DNA of 15,196 nt from DATACZ01 sp036258795 (lineage in GTDB: Bacteria > Actinomycetota > CADDZG01 > JAHWKV01), in contig DATACZ010000004.1 of assembly GCA_036258795.1 (NCBI GenBank), positions 1 to 15,196 on the forward strand. Reading direction: 5' to 3'. Positions 1 to 6,770 of the stretch are shown piece by piece. A model generated the notes under the pieces. The model saw only the letters and a list, made by a program, of their open reading frames with translations. It was not told the origin of the DNA and made no database searches. Position numbers and translations under genes: made by a program. Each line of letters starts with the position of its first letter. The first letter of the stretch is position 1.

Positions 1-1177
1 GAACGATGGCAAGCCCATTGGCCTTGACCACACCGCCCAGCAGGTGGGAGGAGGGGGGACCGGTTACCCGTGCATGCCACTGTCCGTCGACGTGATCGGC
101 CCTCACCCTGGTGTACCGGTCTCGGTTGGGTAGACCCTCGAGCTCCTCGTCAGCGATCGCGGTGATGTTCGGACGGTCCAGGTCGCCTCGTCCCATCATC
201 TTGAGAAGCGCCGGGCGGAGGAACAGCTCGAAGCAGACGAACACGGAGACCGGGTTGCCGGGAAGACCGAAGTAAGGCTTTCCTTCCAGCTCCCCGAAGG
301 CCTGGGGCATGCCCGGTTGCATCGCCACCTTGTAGGAGTCGATCCGCCCCATGCCGGTGACTACCTTCTTGACCACGTCGAGATCCCCCACCGACATTCC
401 ACCCGAGGAGATGAAGCAGTCCGTCTTGTTCGAGTATGTTCGGAAGACCTCGGCCAGCAGGGTCTCGTCGTCGGGGATGACGCCCGTCCTCAAAGGATCG
501 ATGCCCAGCTCCCTCAGGCATCCGAAGATCGTGAAGGAGTTGGCATCCGGAATCTGGCCCGTCTCCAGGGCCTGTCCCGGTTCGACCAGCTCGTCGCCGG
601 TCGCCACAACGCAAACCCTGGCCTTTGGGTAGACCTTCACGGCGGGGAATCCCGCCGTGGACAGCATCCCAAGCTCCGGTCCCAACAGGACCCGTCCTCC
701 AGGTACCACCACGTCACCAGCCTTGAGATCTTGTCCGGGCGGCCTGACTGCGTTGCCGGCTTCGAAGGTCGTTAGCACCTCGACGGTGTCCTCTCCAGCT
801 TCGCAGTCCTCTTTGGGAGCCACGGCATCTGCCCCCTCCGGGATCGGAGCTCCGGTGGCAATCCACACCGCTTCTCCGGATCCGACCGATACGTTGGGGG
901 CCTTGCCGATGAAGGCGCTTCCCACCAACCTCAAGGTAGCCGGAGCGTTCGTCGTGTCCGAGGACCGGATGGCAAAACCGTCCATGGCGGACGAGGCAAA
1001 GGTCGGTATGTCGTAAGGGGACTTGGCGTCTTCAACTAGAACGCAACCCCAAGCCTTCTCCAGGGGCAGCTCGACCGGTTCAAGAGGCTTGATCGAGTCT
1101 AGGATCCTGCTGCGCACCTCGTGCACCTCGAGCATCTCGCCGGCATGGTGGTGGTCGTGGTGGTGGTGATCAGTCAT
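1..1177 (-). CDS. moeA: MoeA, molybdopterin molybdenumtransferase (3' end off the left edge)
   Basis: MoeA inserts molybdate into adenylylated molybdopterin to give Mo-molybdopterin in the cytoplasm. The frame is open from an ATG at 1177 to the left edge, giving 392 residues; the family is about 400-410, so only a short C-terminal tail is missing. Family motifs are in order: SAMDG (63-67), VRPPGQD (144-150), ATGDEL (192-197), DANS (211-214), SSGGMSVG (257-264), PGNPVSV (306-312) and a C-terminal domain ending in KANGLAIV. The N-terminus is unusual, with seven His residues among residues 4-11 (HHHHDHHH), which suggests metal binding. The ATG overlaps the 3' end of the moaD-moaE gene by 8 bp, so the two are probably translationally coupled. 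It is the last visible gene of a three-gene minus-strand cofactor operon. The ATG is chosen because it keeps the His stretch and sits at the overlap; the next ATG (residue 15) is possible but would lose it. Confidence 0.95.
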   Translation of the reverse strand, partial: MTDHHHHDHHHAGEMLEVHEVRSRILDSIKPLEPVELPLEKAWGCVLVEDAKSPYDIPTFASSAMDGFAIRSSDTTNAPATLRLVGSAFIGKAPNVSVGSGEAVWIATGAPIPEGADAVAPKEDCEAGEDTVEVLTTFEAGNAVRPPGQDLKAGDVVVPGGRVLLGPELGMLSTAGFPAVKVYPKARVCVVATGDELVEPGQALETGQIPDANSFTIFGCLRELGIDPLRTGVIPDDETLLAEVFRTYSNKTDCFISSGGMSVGDLDVVKKVVTGMGRIDSYKVAMQPGMPQAFGELEGKPYFGLPGNPVSVFVCFELFLRPALLKMMGRGDLDRPNITAIADEELEGLPNRDRYTRVRADHVDGQWHARVTGPPSSHLLGGVVKANGLAIV

Positions 1178-1883
1178 GTGGAGCCGTATCCGCGGAGCCG
1201 GCATCCGGCCGGATGGCTGTCGCGTTCTCCAAACCAACCCACCGTTCACCCTCCGGGCCCCTCTCTTTCTTCCAGATTGGCACTCGAACCTTCACCTCGT
1301 CGATGGCGTAGCGGCATGCCTCAAAGGCCTCGCCGCGGTGGGCTGAGGAGCAGGCCACCACTACCGTGTGGTCTCCCACGGGGAGGTCGCCCAGCCCATG
1401 CAGAATTGAGACCCCGTTCAGCGGCCACTTCTCAGCCGCTTCCTCCGCCACTTGCCTAAGAACCGACTCCGCCATCTCGTGGTAGGCCGAATATTCCAGC
1501 CGGTTGACGCTGCCCCACTCTTCGGCATTGTTCCGAACGGTGCCGATGAACACCACGATGCCGCCGACCTCTGGGGCGGTGACGGCCTCGATTGCCTCGG
1601 AGACGTCAATGCCTTCCCTTAGCCCGGTCAGGATGTTCGCCCCTCCGGCTACCGGTGGCAGCAGAGCGATTTCATCGTCCTCCACGAGCTGCTGGTCGGA
1701 TGGCGAGACTTCAAGGTTGACCGCGACCCTCACCTGACCGGCAAGTTCCGAAAGTGATGGATGATGCTCGGCCAGAAGGCTCAGCACATCGCCGGCGACC
1801 GTCCCCTCGGGAATGTCCAAGACCTCTTCCGAGGTTCCCGTCCTTTCACTCAAGGCACCGAACATGCGGACTCTGACTTTCAA
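1170..1883 (-). CDS. moaX: MoaD-MoaE fusion, molybdopterin synthase
   Basis: This 237-residue protein joins both subunits of molybdopterin synthase, which converts cyclic pyranopterin monophosphate to molybdopterin using the thiocarboxylated MoaD tail. Residues 1-81 are the ubiquitin-like MoaD, ending in the diglycine PPVAGG (Gly80-Gly81). MoaE follows directly, with CSSAHRGEAFEAC (178-190) and VPIWKKERGPEGERW (201-215). Lys198 and Lys205 have the same seven-residue spacing as the catalytic Lys119 and Lys126 of E. coli MoaE. The start is a TTG at 1883 behind a strong AAGGAGGG seven bases upstream. The gene lies 74 bp after the Mog-XdhC fusion and overlaps moeA by 8 bp. The mycobacterial fusion MoaX is known to need cleavage at the diglycine for activity. 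Whether this one is cleaved is inference, but MoaD chemistry needs a free C-terminal glycine. Confidence 0.95.
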   Translation of the reverse strand: MKVRVRMFGALSERTGTSEEVLDIPEGTVAGDVLSLLAEHHPSLSELAGQVRVAVNLEVSPSDQQLVEDDEIALLPPVAGGANILTGLREGIDVSEAIEAVTAPEVGGIVVFIGTVRNNAEEWGSVNRLEYSAYHEMAESVLRQVAEEAAEKWPLNGVSILHGLGDLPVGDHTVVVACSSAHRGEAFEACRYAIDEVKVRVPIWKKERGPEGERWVGLENATAIRPDAGSADTAPHD

Positions 1884-1957
1884 GCCTTTACCCTCCTTAT
1901 CACCGGTCGTGGTTCACGATCTGCCCGAGGACCCGCCCCCCGGCGGTCGTGGAATCT

Positions 1958-3391
1958 TCAACGTCCATCCGCCCCAGCCTTGCCGTCGCTGCCCGGGGCA
2001 CCCTGTGAGTAATCGGGATCCAGCCAGTCGCCCTCTCTGCCCGTCCGGTCCCTCATCAAGCCGGCCAGGATCGAGAGCGCGATCTCTGGCGGAGTCTTTG
2101 CTCCGAGGTTGAGACCGACCGGTGTCTGGATACGGTTTAGCTCCTCATCGGAAAGGCCCAGCTCTCGCATCTTGTCGAGGTGGTGGCCCGTATGGCGGGC
2201 ACTTCCGATTATGCCTACGAACCGAACGCCGCTTCCCATGAGTGAGGCAACATGCTCAGCGATGAGCGGGGCATCATGGTCCGTGTGGACCACGTCGGTC
2301 TGGTCATGTGGCGTGAGCGAATCGGGAGAGTCAACGATCTGCGCCGCCGCCTCACGGTGCTCCGGCGTGACCCACTCCTTACGCGGCTCGACGAGTACCG
2401 GCGTGTAGCCAAGGTCGCGGCCCCACCGGAGAAGCCACAGAGCGACCGGCGTGGCCCCTAAAACGACCAGCCTAGGACCCTTCTTGTATGGCTCCAGGAG
2501 AACCTCCACCGATCCCAGGTCGTGGGTATAGGTGCGAACCGCTGGACTGCCACCGCTTATCAGCTCCGCTGACTCCGCGGCAACGGCGTCATCGAACTCC
2601 GAGCACCCCAGGGTGCCGGCAAGTGGACCGTGATCTCCCAACAGGAACTTCTGGCCGGGCTGGCAGGGAGGTGCACCAAAGGTTCGGACCGCCGTTGCGA
2701 GAAGGGCGTTCTCCCCCCGCCGGACCCGCTCGGCGAGGGCGCCCGTGATGTCCCAGCCGCCGACTCTGTCGCCACTGCTCCGGGCTTCCTTATCGGCGGA
2801 AGGCTTCCGCGAGGCGGCATGCTCGTGCTCTACGTGACCGTGGTGGGAAGCTTCAGAATCGTGATGATGCTCGTGGGAGTGACCGTCGGAATCCTCCTCG
2901 TCGGACTCGTGCTTCGTATGCCCGGCAAGAAGGTCGAGTGCATGCGTCAGCACGGGCATAATTCCTTCCAGCCCTTGAGTTACGCCCTTTGGGCTACCCG
3001 GTAGGTTCACCACCAGGGCCTCCTTCACCACCCCGGATACTCCCCTCGATAGCACAGCCATCGGAGTCTTGGCCCGTCCCTCAGCTCTGATGACCTCGGC
3101 CAGCCCTGGAGCCTCCCGCTCCATCACCGCCCTCGTGGCCTCCGGCGTCACATCCCTTGGGCCAAGGCCGGTGCCCCCGGTGGTCACCACCAGGTCCGCC
3201 AGGTCGGCCAGCTCCATCAGCGCGGCTTCGATCTCCTTCCGCTCATCCGGAACTACCATGCGCTTCGTCACCTCGAAGCCCGCCTTCTCCAGCATCTCGT
3301 TTAGTGTCCTGCCGGAGGTATCGTCTCTCGTGCCCTGGGAGACCCCGTCGCTTACGGTCAACACCGCGGCGCGGCGCCGGGTTTCAGACAA
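1958..3391 (-). CDS. Mog/MoaB-XdhC fusion protein with His-rich linker
   Basis: This 477-residue protein has two parts. Residues 1-155 are a MogA/MoaB-type molybdopterin adenylyltransferase, shown by LTVSDGVSQGTRDD (11-24), TTGGTGLGPRDVTPEAT (70-86) and NLPGSPKGV (129-137). Residues 158-191 form a His/Glu/Asp-rich linker with 12 histidines. From about 215 on it is an XdhC/CoxI-family protein: a CoxI-like region with GTLGCSEFDD (259-268), in place of the usual SGGC motif, and a Rossmann region with VVLGATPVALWLL (309-321), FVGIIGSARHTGHH (391-404) and TPVGLNLGAKTPPEIALSI (423-441). XdhC proteins bind Moco and help mature molybdenum hydroxylases. The fusion could pass adenylylated or finished cofactor between the two steps (inference). 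Start: TTG at 3391, with an in-frame TGA three codons upstream and AGGAAGG about 12 bases upstream, so no longer form is possible. It is the first gene of the operon with moaD-moaE and moeA. Confidence 0.93.
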   Translation of the reverse strand: MSETRRRAAVLTVSDGVSQGTRDDTSGRTLNEMLEKAGFEVTKRMVVPDERKEIEAALMELADLADLVVTTGGTGLGPRDVTPEATRAVMEREAPGLAEVIRAEGRAKTPMAVLSRGVSGVVKEALVVNLPGSPKGVTQGLEGIMPVLTHALDLLAGHTKHESDEEDSDGHSHEHHHDSEASHHGHVEHEHAASRKPSADKEARSSGDRVGGWDITGALAERVRRGENALLATAVRTFGAPPCQPGQKFLLGDHGPLAGTLGCSEFDDAVAAESAELISGGSPAVRTYTHDLGSVEVLLEPYKKGPRLVVLGATPVALWLLRWGRDLGYTPVLVEPRKEWVTPEHREAAAQIVDSPDSLTPHDQTDVVHTDHDAPLIAEHVASLMGSGVRFVGIIGSARHTGHHLDKMRELGLSDEELNRIQTPVGLNLGAKTPPEIALSILAGLMRDRTGREGDWLDPDYSQGAPGSDGKAGADGR

Positions 3392-3478
3392 GCTTTGTCA
3401 GCGCCTTCCTAAGTCCTGGCCGGGGGATGATCCTTCTGTAGAAGGGGATGGCTTGTCCCATGCATTCCCGCCGTGTCT

Positions 3479-3491
3479 GAATGTTACATTC
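3479..3491. promoter_or_regulatory. Perfect 13-bp inverted repeat in a divergent intergenic region
   Basis: GAATGT-T-ACATTC is a perfect palindrome around a central T. It lies 88 bp upstream of the Mog-XdhC start and 140 bp upstream of the plus-strand gene at 3631, where a shared operator would sit. I see no convincing -35/-10 pair beside it, so the operator role is a guess. Confidence 0.3.
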
Positions 3492-3519
3492 GGGTAAATA
3501 GGCCATAAGATTAACCTGG

Positions 3520-3611
3520 AGCAAATTGCTACGCATGGTCCCCGGCAACCGGGACGGGGCAGTATTGGGGCCGCAGCAAGGCGATCGGTAGGCTAAACCC
3601 GACTGCTAAAC
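3520..3611 (+). other. Possible structured leader ahead of the GIY-YIG-like gene
   Basis: The 239-bp gap 3392-3630 holds several small symmetrical elements just upstream of the gene at 3631. They are the palindrome AGCAAATTGCT (3520-3530), a hairpin GTCCC...GGGAC with a CAA loop starting near 3539, and two direct copies of GCTAAAC (3592-3598 and 3605-3611) set 13 bases apart. They could form a leader RNA or a tandem protein-binding site. They match no riboswitch consensus that I know. Confidence 0.25.
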
Positions 3612-3630
3612 TGAGCCCTAGGAGGTCTTA

Positions 3631-4092
3631 ATGAGTCACATCAGGTTGGGTTCGCTGGCAGGTTATGTCTTCGAAGGACCGTTCACTCTCCAAGGGTGGA
3701 GACCACCGGCCAAACCGGGGGTCTACTGCATCATGTACAAGCCAAAACCTGAGAAGGCGCCCGACAAGTATGCCGTCATCTATGTGGGCCAGAACATGGA
3801 CATGTCGAAGGAAGGCCTTCCCAAGAACCATGACCAGTATCACTGCTGGGTGGAGCGGGCAGGCGGATCTCCGTGGAAGCTATTTGTGGCTGTCTACTAC
3901 CCGTGGGCCGACCCCCTGGCTTCCAACCCGCGACAGCTCATCTCTCTGCAAAATGACCTGATTGCACACTACGATCCCCACTGCAACCCGGTGAAGTTCG
4001 ACAAGGGGTGGCAGGGTAAATGGGTCGGCGAATACACCTCCAGCCTCACCGGTCCTCTCAGCAAGCGGGACGCTAACGAGAAACCCATCTAA
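3631..4092 (+). CDS. GIY-YIG-fold small protein, possibly catalytically altered
   Basis: This 153-residue soluble protein has an ATG at 3631 behind AGGAGGT at 3620-3626. The sequence reads like a GIY-YIG domain: GVYCIMYK (30-37) and VIYVGQ (49-54) match the two name-giving strands, and DLIAHYDPHCNP (109-120) matches the family's later LI..Y.P..N element. In active GIY-YIG nucleases a metal-binding glutamate lies just before that element; here the aligned position is Gln107 (SLQNDLI). The protein may therefore be a non-catalytic or atypical member. I recognise no substrate or pathway. It is followed 64 bp downstream by a small gene on the same strand, so they may be co-transcribed. It lies between the cofactor operon and the CODH genes with no evident link to either. 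The fold call rests on short motifs only. Confidence 0.65.
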   Translation: MSHIRLGSLAGYVFEGPFTLQGWRPPAKPGVYCIMYKPKPEKAPDKYAVIYVGQNMDMSKEGLPKNHDQYHCWVERAGGSPWKLFVAVYYPWADPLASNPRQLISLQNDLIAHYDPHCNPVKFDKGWQGKWVGEYTSSLTGPLSKRDANEKPI

Positions 4093-4156
4093 ATTTCATC
4101 AGTGTTAATCTTGTTCACCAACAGCGCGGTCAAGCAGGCTTGGGAAAGGAGCTTCA

Positions 4157-4408
4157 ATGGCTGACGAGGATTTTGAAGCCAGTCCAGGAAGTCCCAGGAT
4201 CTACGAGCTGGTCCAGGATCATCCAAAGGCGGGCAAGCTTGGGGACAACCGAAACACTATTTGGGCGTGGCCTGAAGTGGTCGACATGCTGAAGGTTGCC
4301 GGACAGCCGGTACCCGGCCCCTGGCCTCCGCACCAGCAGCGCCGCCCCGAGCCGGAGGAGGCCCTCGAGCCTACCGCGGTTCGTGAGCCCTCCAGGGAGG
4401 AAGAGTAG
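4157..4408 (+). CDS. Small hypothetical protein with acidic, proline-rich tail
   Basis: An 83-residue ORF starts at ATG 4157 with AAAGGAG about six bases upstream, which supports real translation. Residues 1-45 look folded (RIYELVQDHP at 14-23 and NTIWAWPEVVDML at 33-45, rich in aromatics). Residues 50-83 are rich in Pro, Glu and Arg and are probably disordered. There is no signal peptide, membrane segment or metal motif, and I do not recognise the family. It follows the GIY-YIG-like gene after 64 bp, and a 30-bp palindrome (4458-4487) follows it, so the two genes probably form one short transcription unit. No function is proposed. Confidence 0.6.
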   Translation: MADEDFEASPGSPRIYELVQDHPKAGKLGDNRNTIWAWPEVVDMLKVAGQPVPGPWPPHQQRRPEPEEALEPTAVREPSREEE

Positions 4409-4457
4409 CGCCACAGCCGGCAGAGTCCGGCCTCCCTATAGGACTCCAGTCAGTTCC

Positions 4458-4487
4458 CACCGGAAGCCGCCTAGGCGGCTTCCGGTG
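4458..4487. terminator. 30-bp perfect palindrome, likely terminator without a U tract
   Basis: CACCGGAAGCCGCCT and its exact reverse complement AGGCGGCTTCCGGTG abut with no spacer. This gives about 13 paired bases if a minimal loop is left open. It sits 50 bp after the stop of the small gene at 4157-4408 and 46 bp before the next start. No T run follows on either side, so it would be a U-tract-less terminator or an mRNA 3'-end stabiliser. A protein-binding site is the alternative. Confidence 0.6.
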
Positions 4488-4517
4488 TTCGCGTAAAGAG
4501 CTGCCCGATCTTGCCCG

Positions 4518-4523
4518 TAGAAT
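4518..4523 (+). promoter_or_regulatory. Candidate -10 element (TAGAAT) for a leaderless mRNA
   Basis: TAGAAT (5 of 6 to TATAAT) ends nine bases before the ATG at 4533, and no Shine-Dalgarno sequence lies between. That spacing would put the transcription start at or next to the ATG. No -35 hexamer is visible at 17 bases upstream. Confidence 0.4.
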
Positions 4524-4532
4524 GTTCGCCTG

Positions 4533-5351
4533 ATGGACGCGGTCAGCAAGTGGAAGACCGAGGTCGAAGCTTGGGCCATACCAGAGGAGATTCTTTCCGC
4601 CGCGCCCGAGTCTCCCTGGGGCTATCCCCCCGAGTTTCAACGCCTGACCAAAGAGGCCCTCAGGAAAAAGGGCAGCTTCTCCGCGCGCAAGGCGCTCGAG
4701 GTCATGCCGATAGCCGGCCGATGTATGGATATCGGTGTTGGAACCGGCGCTGCAAGCCTGCCGCTGACGAGCAAGGCTTTCCTGATCGTGGGGGTGGACC
4801 CGTCGGCTGAGAGACTGCAGGAATTTGAGCTCCTCGCATCCTCGCTGGGCGTGCAGGCAAAGCGTATACAGGGGGATTGGCCCCAGGCGGTCAAGCGGGT
4901 CACTCACGCCGATGTCGTGATCTCACACCACCTGCTGTACAACATTCCGGACATCGGGCCCTTCGTGCAGGCCATGGATAACCGGGCACTGTTGAGGGTG
5001 GTCATTGAGATCACCAGCGAACATCCACAAGCGTGGATGAACGACCTGTGGCTTCATTTCCACGGTCTGGAAAGACCCTCCGACCCGACAGCTAAGGACG
5101 CCCACGCCGCAATAAAGCAGCTGGGCATCAAGGCCGAGATCCACGAGGAGATGACGAAACCCGTGCCCAGCGGCTTTGAAGACAAGAAGGATGCCGTCGC
5201 TTTGGTCCGCAAGCGTCTATGCCTACCGGCAGACAAAGATGATGAAATTGCCGAGGCTCTGGGCGACCGGCTGTGGATGCACGACGAAGGACTCTACACC
5301 GCCGGCCCAAGGGAACAGTCCGTAGCCACCATCTGGTGGGACTCTTCCTGA
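4533..5351 (+). CDS. Class I SAM-dependent methyltransferase
   Basis: This 272-residue soluble protein has the class I (Rossmann) methyltransferase signature. Motif I is MDIGVGTG at 65-72, the acidic end of the second strand is VGVDPS at 86-91, and a motif IV-like strand VVISHHLLYNIPD lies at 128-140. The C-terminal half (about 165-272) is less typical, contains several Trp residues and could be the substrate cap. Substrate unknown. The ATG at 4533 has no Shine-Dalgarno sequence but has a -10-like TAGAAT at 4518-4523, so the mRNA may be leaderless. It is isolated from the upstream pair by the palindrome at 4458-4487 and followed by a DinB-fold gene 81 bp downstream. I see no sequence link to CODH. 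Confidence 0.85.
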   Translation: MDAVSKWKTEVEAWAIPEEILSAAPESPWGYPPEFQRLTKEALRKKGSFSARKALEVMPIAGRCMDIGVGTGAASLPLTSKAFLIVGVDPSAERLQEFELLASSLGVQAKRIQGDWPQAVKRVTHADVVISHHLLYNIPDIGPFVQAMDNRALLRVVIEITSEHPQAWMNDLWLHFHGLERPSDPTAKDAHAAIKQLGIKAEIHEEMTKPVPSGFEDKKDAVALVRKRLCLPADKDDEIAEALGDRLWMHDEGLYTAGPREQSVATIWWDSS

Positions 5352-5432
5352 GAAGAACGCTCGGTCAACTGAAAAGACACGATTGCCGGTGACCTGCGGA
5401 ACCATTCGCGGCCACTTCCTCCCGGACGGGAC

Positions 5433-5939
5433 GTGCTGAAAGGCGGTGCATCCGAGGCGGCATTTGCGGTGCTTGACTCCACCCCAAATGTTCTGAGAAG
5501 CCTCACACCTGCGCTGGAGCAATCCACCGCTCAGGACGAAGGTTGGTCGGCAGCCGACGTCGTCGCGCATCTGGTCGATGCCGAAACCGTGGCTTTCGCC
5601 GAGCGCATCCGCCGGATGGTTGACGAGGATGATCCCTTCATAGAGTCCATTGACCCACCCAGGCGGCTTTTAGAGGGCGGCTACTCAGAACGGACCCTCG
5701 CAGAGTTGGTCGATGAGCTGGCCAAGCTTCGGTCAGCGAACCTAGCCGTTGCCCGGGCCTTGTCCCCTGAACAGCTCGCGAGGACCGCGCGCCACGACGA
5801 GGCGGGAGAGATCACACTCGAGGGCATCATCCATCAGTGGGCTTATCACGACCTCATGCACCTCAGTCAGGTCGCTTCCATCCTGCAAGAGCCACTGGTG
5901 ACCCGCATGGGCAATACGCGTCGTTTCTATGGTCTTTAG
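5433..5939 (+). CDS. DinB-fold (DinB_2-like) protein, putative metal-dependent hydrolase or transferase
   Basis: This 168-residue, mostly helical protein has the spacing of a DinB/YfiT-type four-helix bundle. GWSAADVVAHLVDAE (37-51) gives the first metal-ligand His46, and HDLMHLSQV (139-147) gives His139 and His143 in the usual HxxxH arrangement. The family includes DinB of Bacillus, thiol transferases and many uncharacterised proteins, so the reaction is unknown. The start is set at GTG 5433 because an in-frame TGA lies at 5370-5372 and no ATG intervenes; the ribosome binding site (GACGGGA) is weak, so the start is uncertain. It follows the methyltransferase by 81 bp and converges with the minus-strand xdhC gene ending at 5994, with only a weak hairpin (AGCGCC/GGCGCC) between them. 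Confidence 0.75.
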   Translation: MLKGGASEAAFAVLDSTPNVLRSLTPALEQSTAQDEGWSAADVVAHLVDAETVAFAERIRRMVDEDDPFIESIDPPRRLLEGGYSERTLAELVDELAKLRSANLAVARALSPEQLARTARHDEAGEITLEGIIHQWAYHDLMHLSQVASILQEPLVTRMGNTRRFYGL

Positions 5940-5993
5940 CGACTACGTTGAAGAGCGCCTGAAAAGGGGAATCACCGGGTCGGCGCCCGCTTT

Positions 5994-6770
5994 CTAGTGG
6001 TGTATGCGCCCCTCCGCATGCTTAAGGAAGCCGCCGGACTTCCCATACTTGATGGCGATTATCTGTCCGGCAACGGCAACTGCGACCTCCTCAGGGTCAC
6101 TTCCTCCAATGTCTAGGCCCAGGGGGGCCTGAATACGTTCCAGGTCCTCCTCTGACACACCCTCTTCTCTCAGGGTTTGAGCCCGCTTTTGGTGCGTCCG
6201 CCGGCTCCCCATGGCGCCTATGTAACCCGCGGGGGTCTTCAGAGCAATCTTGAGCAGTGGAATGTCGAACTTCTCGTCATGGGTGAGGATGCAGATTGCG
6301 GTTCGGCGATTGACCTTGGCATCGGCGAGGAACTCGTCGGGCCACTTAACCACGATCTCGTCGGCCTCGGGGAAGCGCTCCTTTGTAGCAAAGACCTTTC
6401 GGGCATCCACCAGTGTCACCCGGTACCCCAGGAACTTGCCGATCCTGACCACTGCCGAAGCCAGGTTGACGGCTCCAAATACGTACATCTGGGGCGGCGG
6501 AGCAAAGGATCGGACGAAGATCTCGATCTCGTCACCTGACTCCTCGCCCTTTGGCCCAAAGTGACGAGTGGCAATTTCGCCGACGGATAGCATCTTGCGC
6601 GCCTCGTCGATCACCGCCCGGTCCAGCTCATCGTCTTTTAGGGACCCCTGTACCGACTCCTCCCCTACCAGCATCTTCGCCCCGGGGTTCGGCCCCTGAA
6701 TCTGGGTGACAAGTGCTACCGGTTCCTCCTCACGGATCGCCCGGGTCAGTGCCCGGTAGATCTCGCCCAT
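5994..6770 (-). CDS. XdhC-family protein, C-terminal half of a split XdhC
   Basis: This 258-residue protein has a degenerate CoxI-like region (1-86, with PGAKMLVG at 29-36 but no SGGC cysteine motif) followed by the XdhC Rossmann domain. The latter is shown by MYVFGAVNLASAVVRI (95-110), TLVDAR (119-124), YIGAMGSRRTHQKR (183-196) and QAPLGLDIGGSDPEEVAVAV (214-233). XdhC proteins bind Moco and assist its sulfuration, protection or insertion in molybdenum hydroxylases. Its ATG shares one base with the TGA of the preceding gene (TGATG), so the two are translationally coupled. Together the 104- and 258-residue products match the layout of the single 382-residue XdhC at 11367-12515. This suggests a two-subunit XdhC, not a broken gene. 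It lies on the strand opposite coxM, upstream of it. Confidence 0.9.
   Translation of the reverse strand: MGEIYRALTRAIREEEPVALVTQIQGPNPGAKMLVGEESVQGSLKDDELDRAVIDEARKMLSVGEIATRHFGPKGEESGDEIEIFVRSFAPPPQMYVFGAVNLASAVVRIGKFLGYRVTLVDARKVFATKERFPEADEIVVKWPDEFLADAKVNRRTAICILTHDEKFDIPLLKIALKTPAGYIGAMGSRRTHQKRAQTLREEGVSEEDLERIQAPLGLDIGGSDPEEVAVAVAGQIIAIKYGKSGGFLKHAEGRIHH

Noticed and set aside
317..775. Plus-strand ORF of 152 codons
   Set aside because: It runs antisense through moeA, whose motifs are intact on the minus strand, and its own translation shows no family motif.
3520..3630. Riboswitch (c-di-GMP, SAM or cobalamin type) ahead of 3631
   Set aside because: Some GCAAA and GGGAC-like pieces recall GEMM elements, but their order and the receptor parts do not fit any consensus I know.
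5940..5993. Terminator between the DinB-fold gene and xdhC
   Set aside because: Only a five- to six-base GCGCC/GGCGC pairing with a long loop is present, too weak to call.
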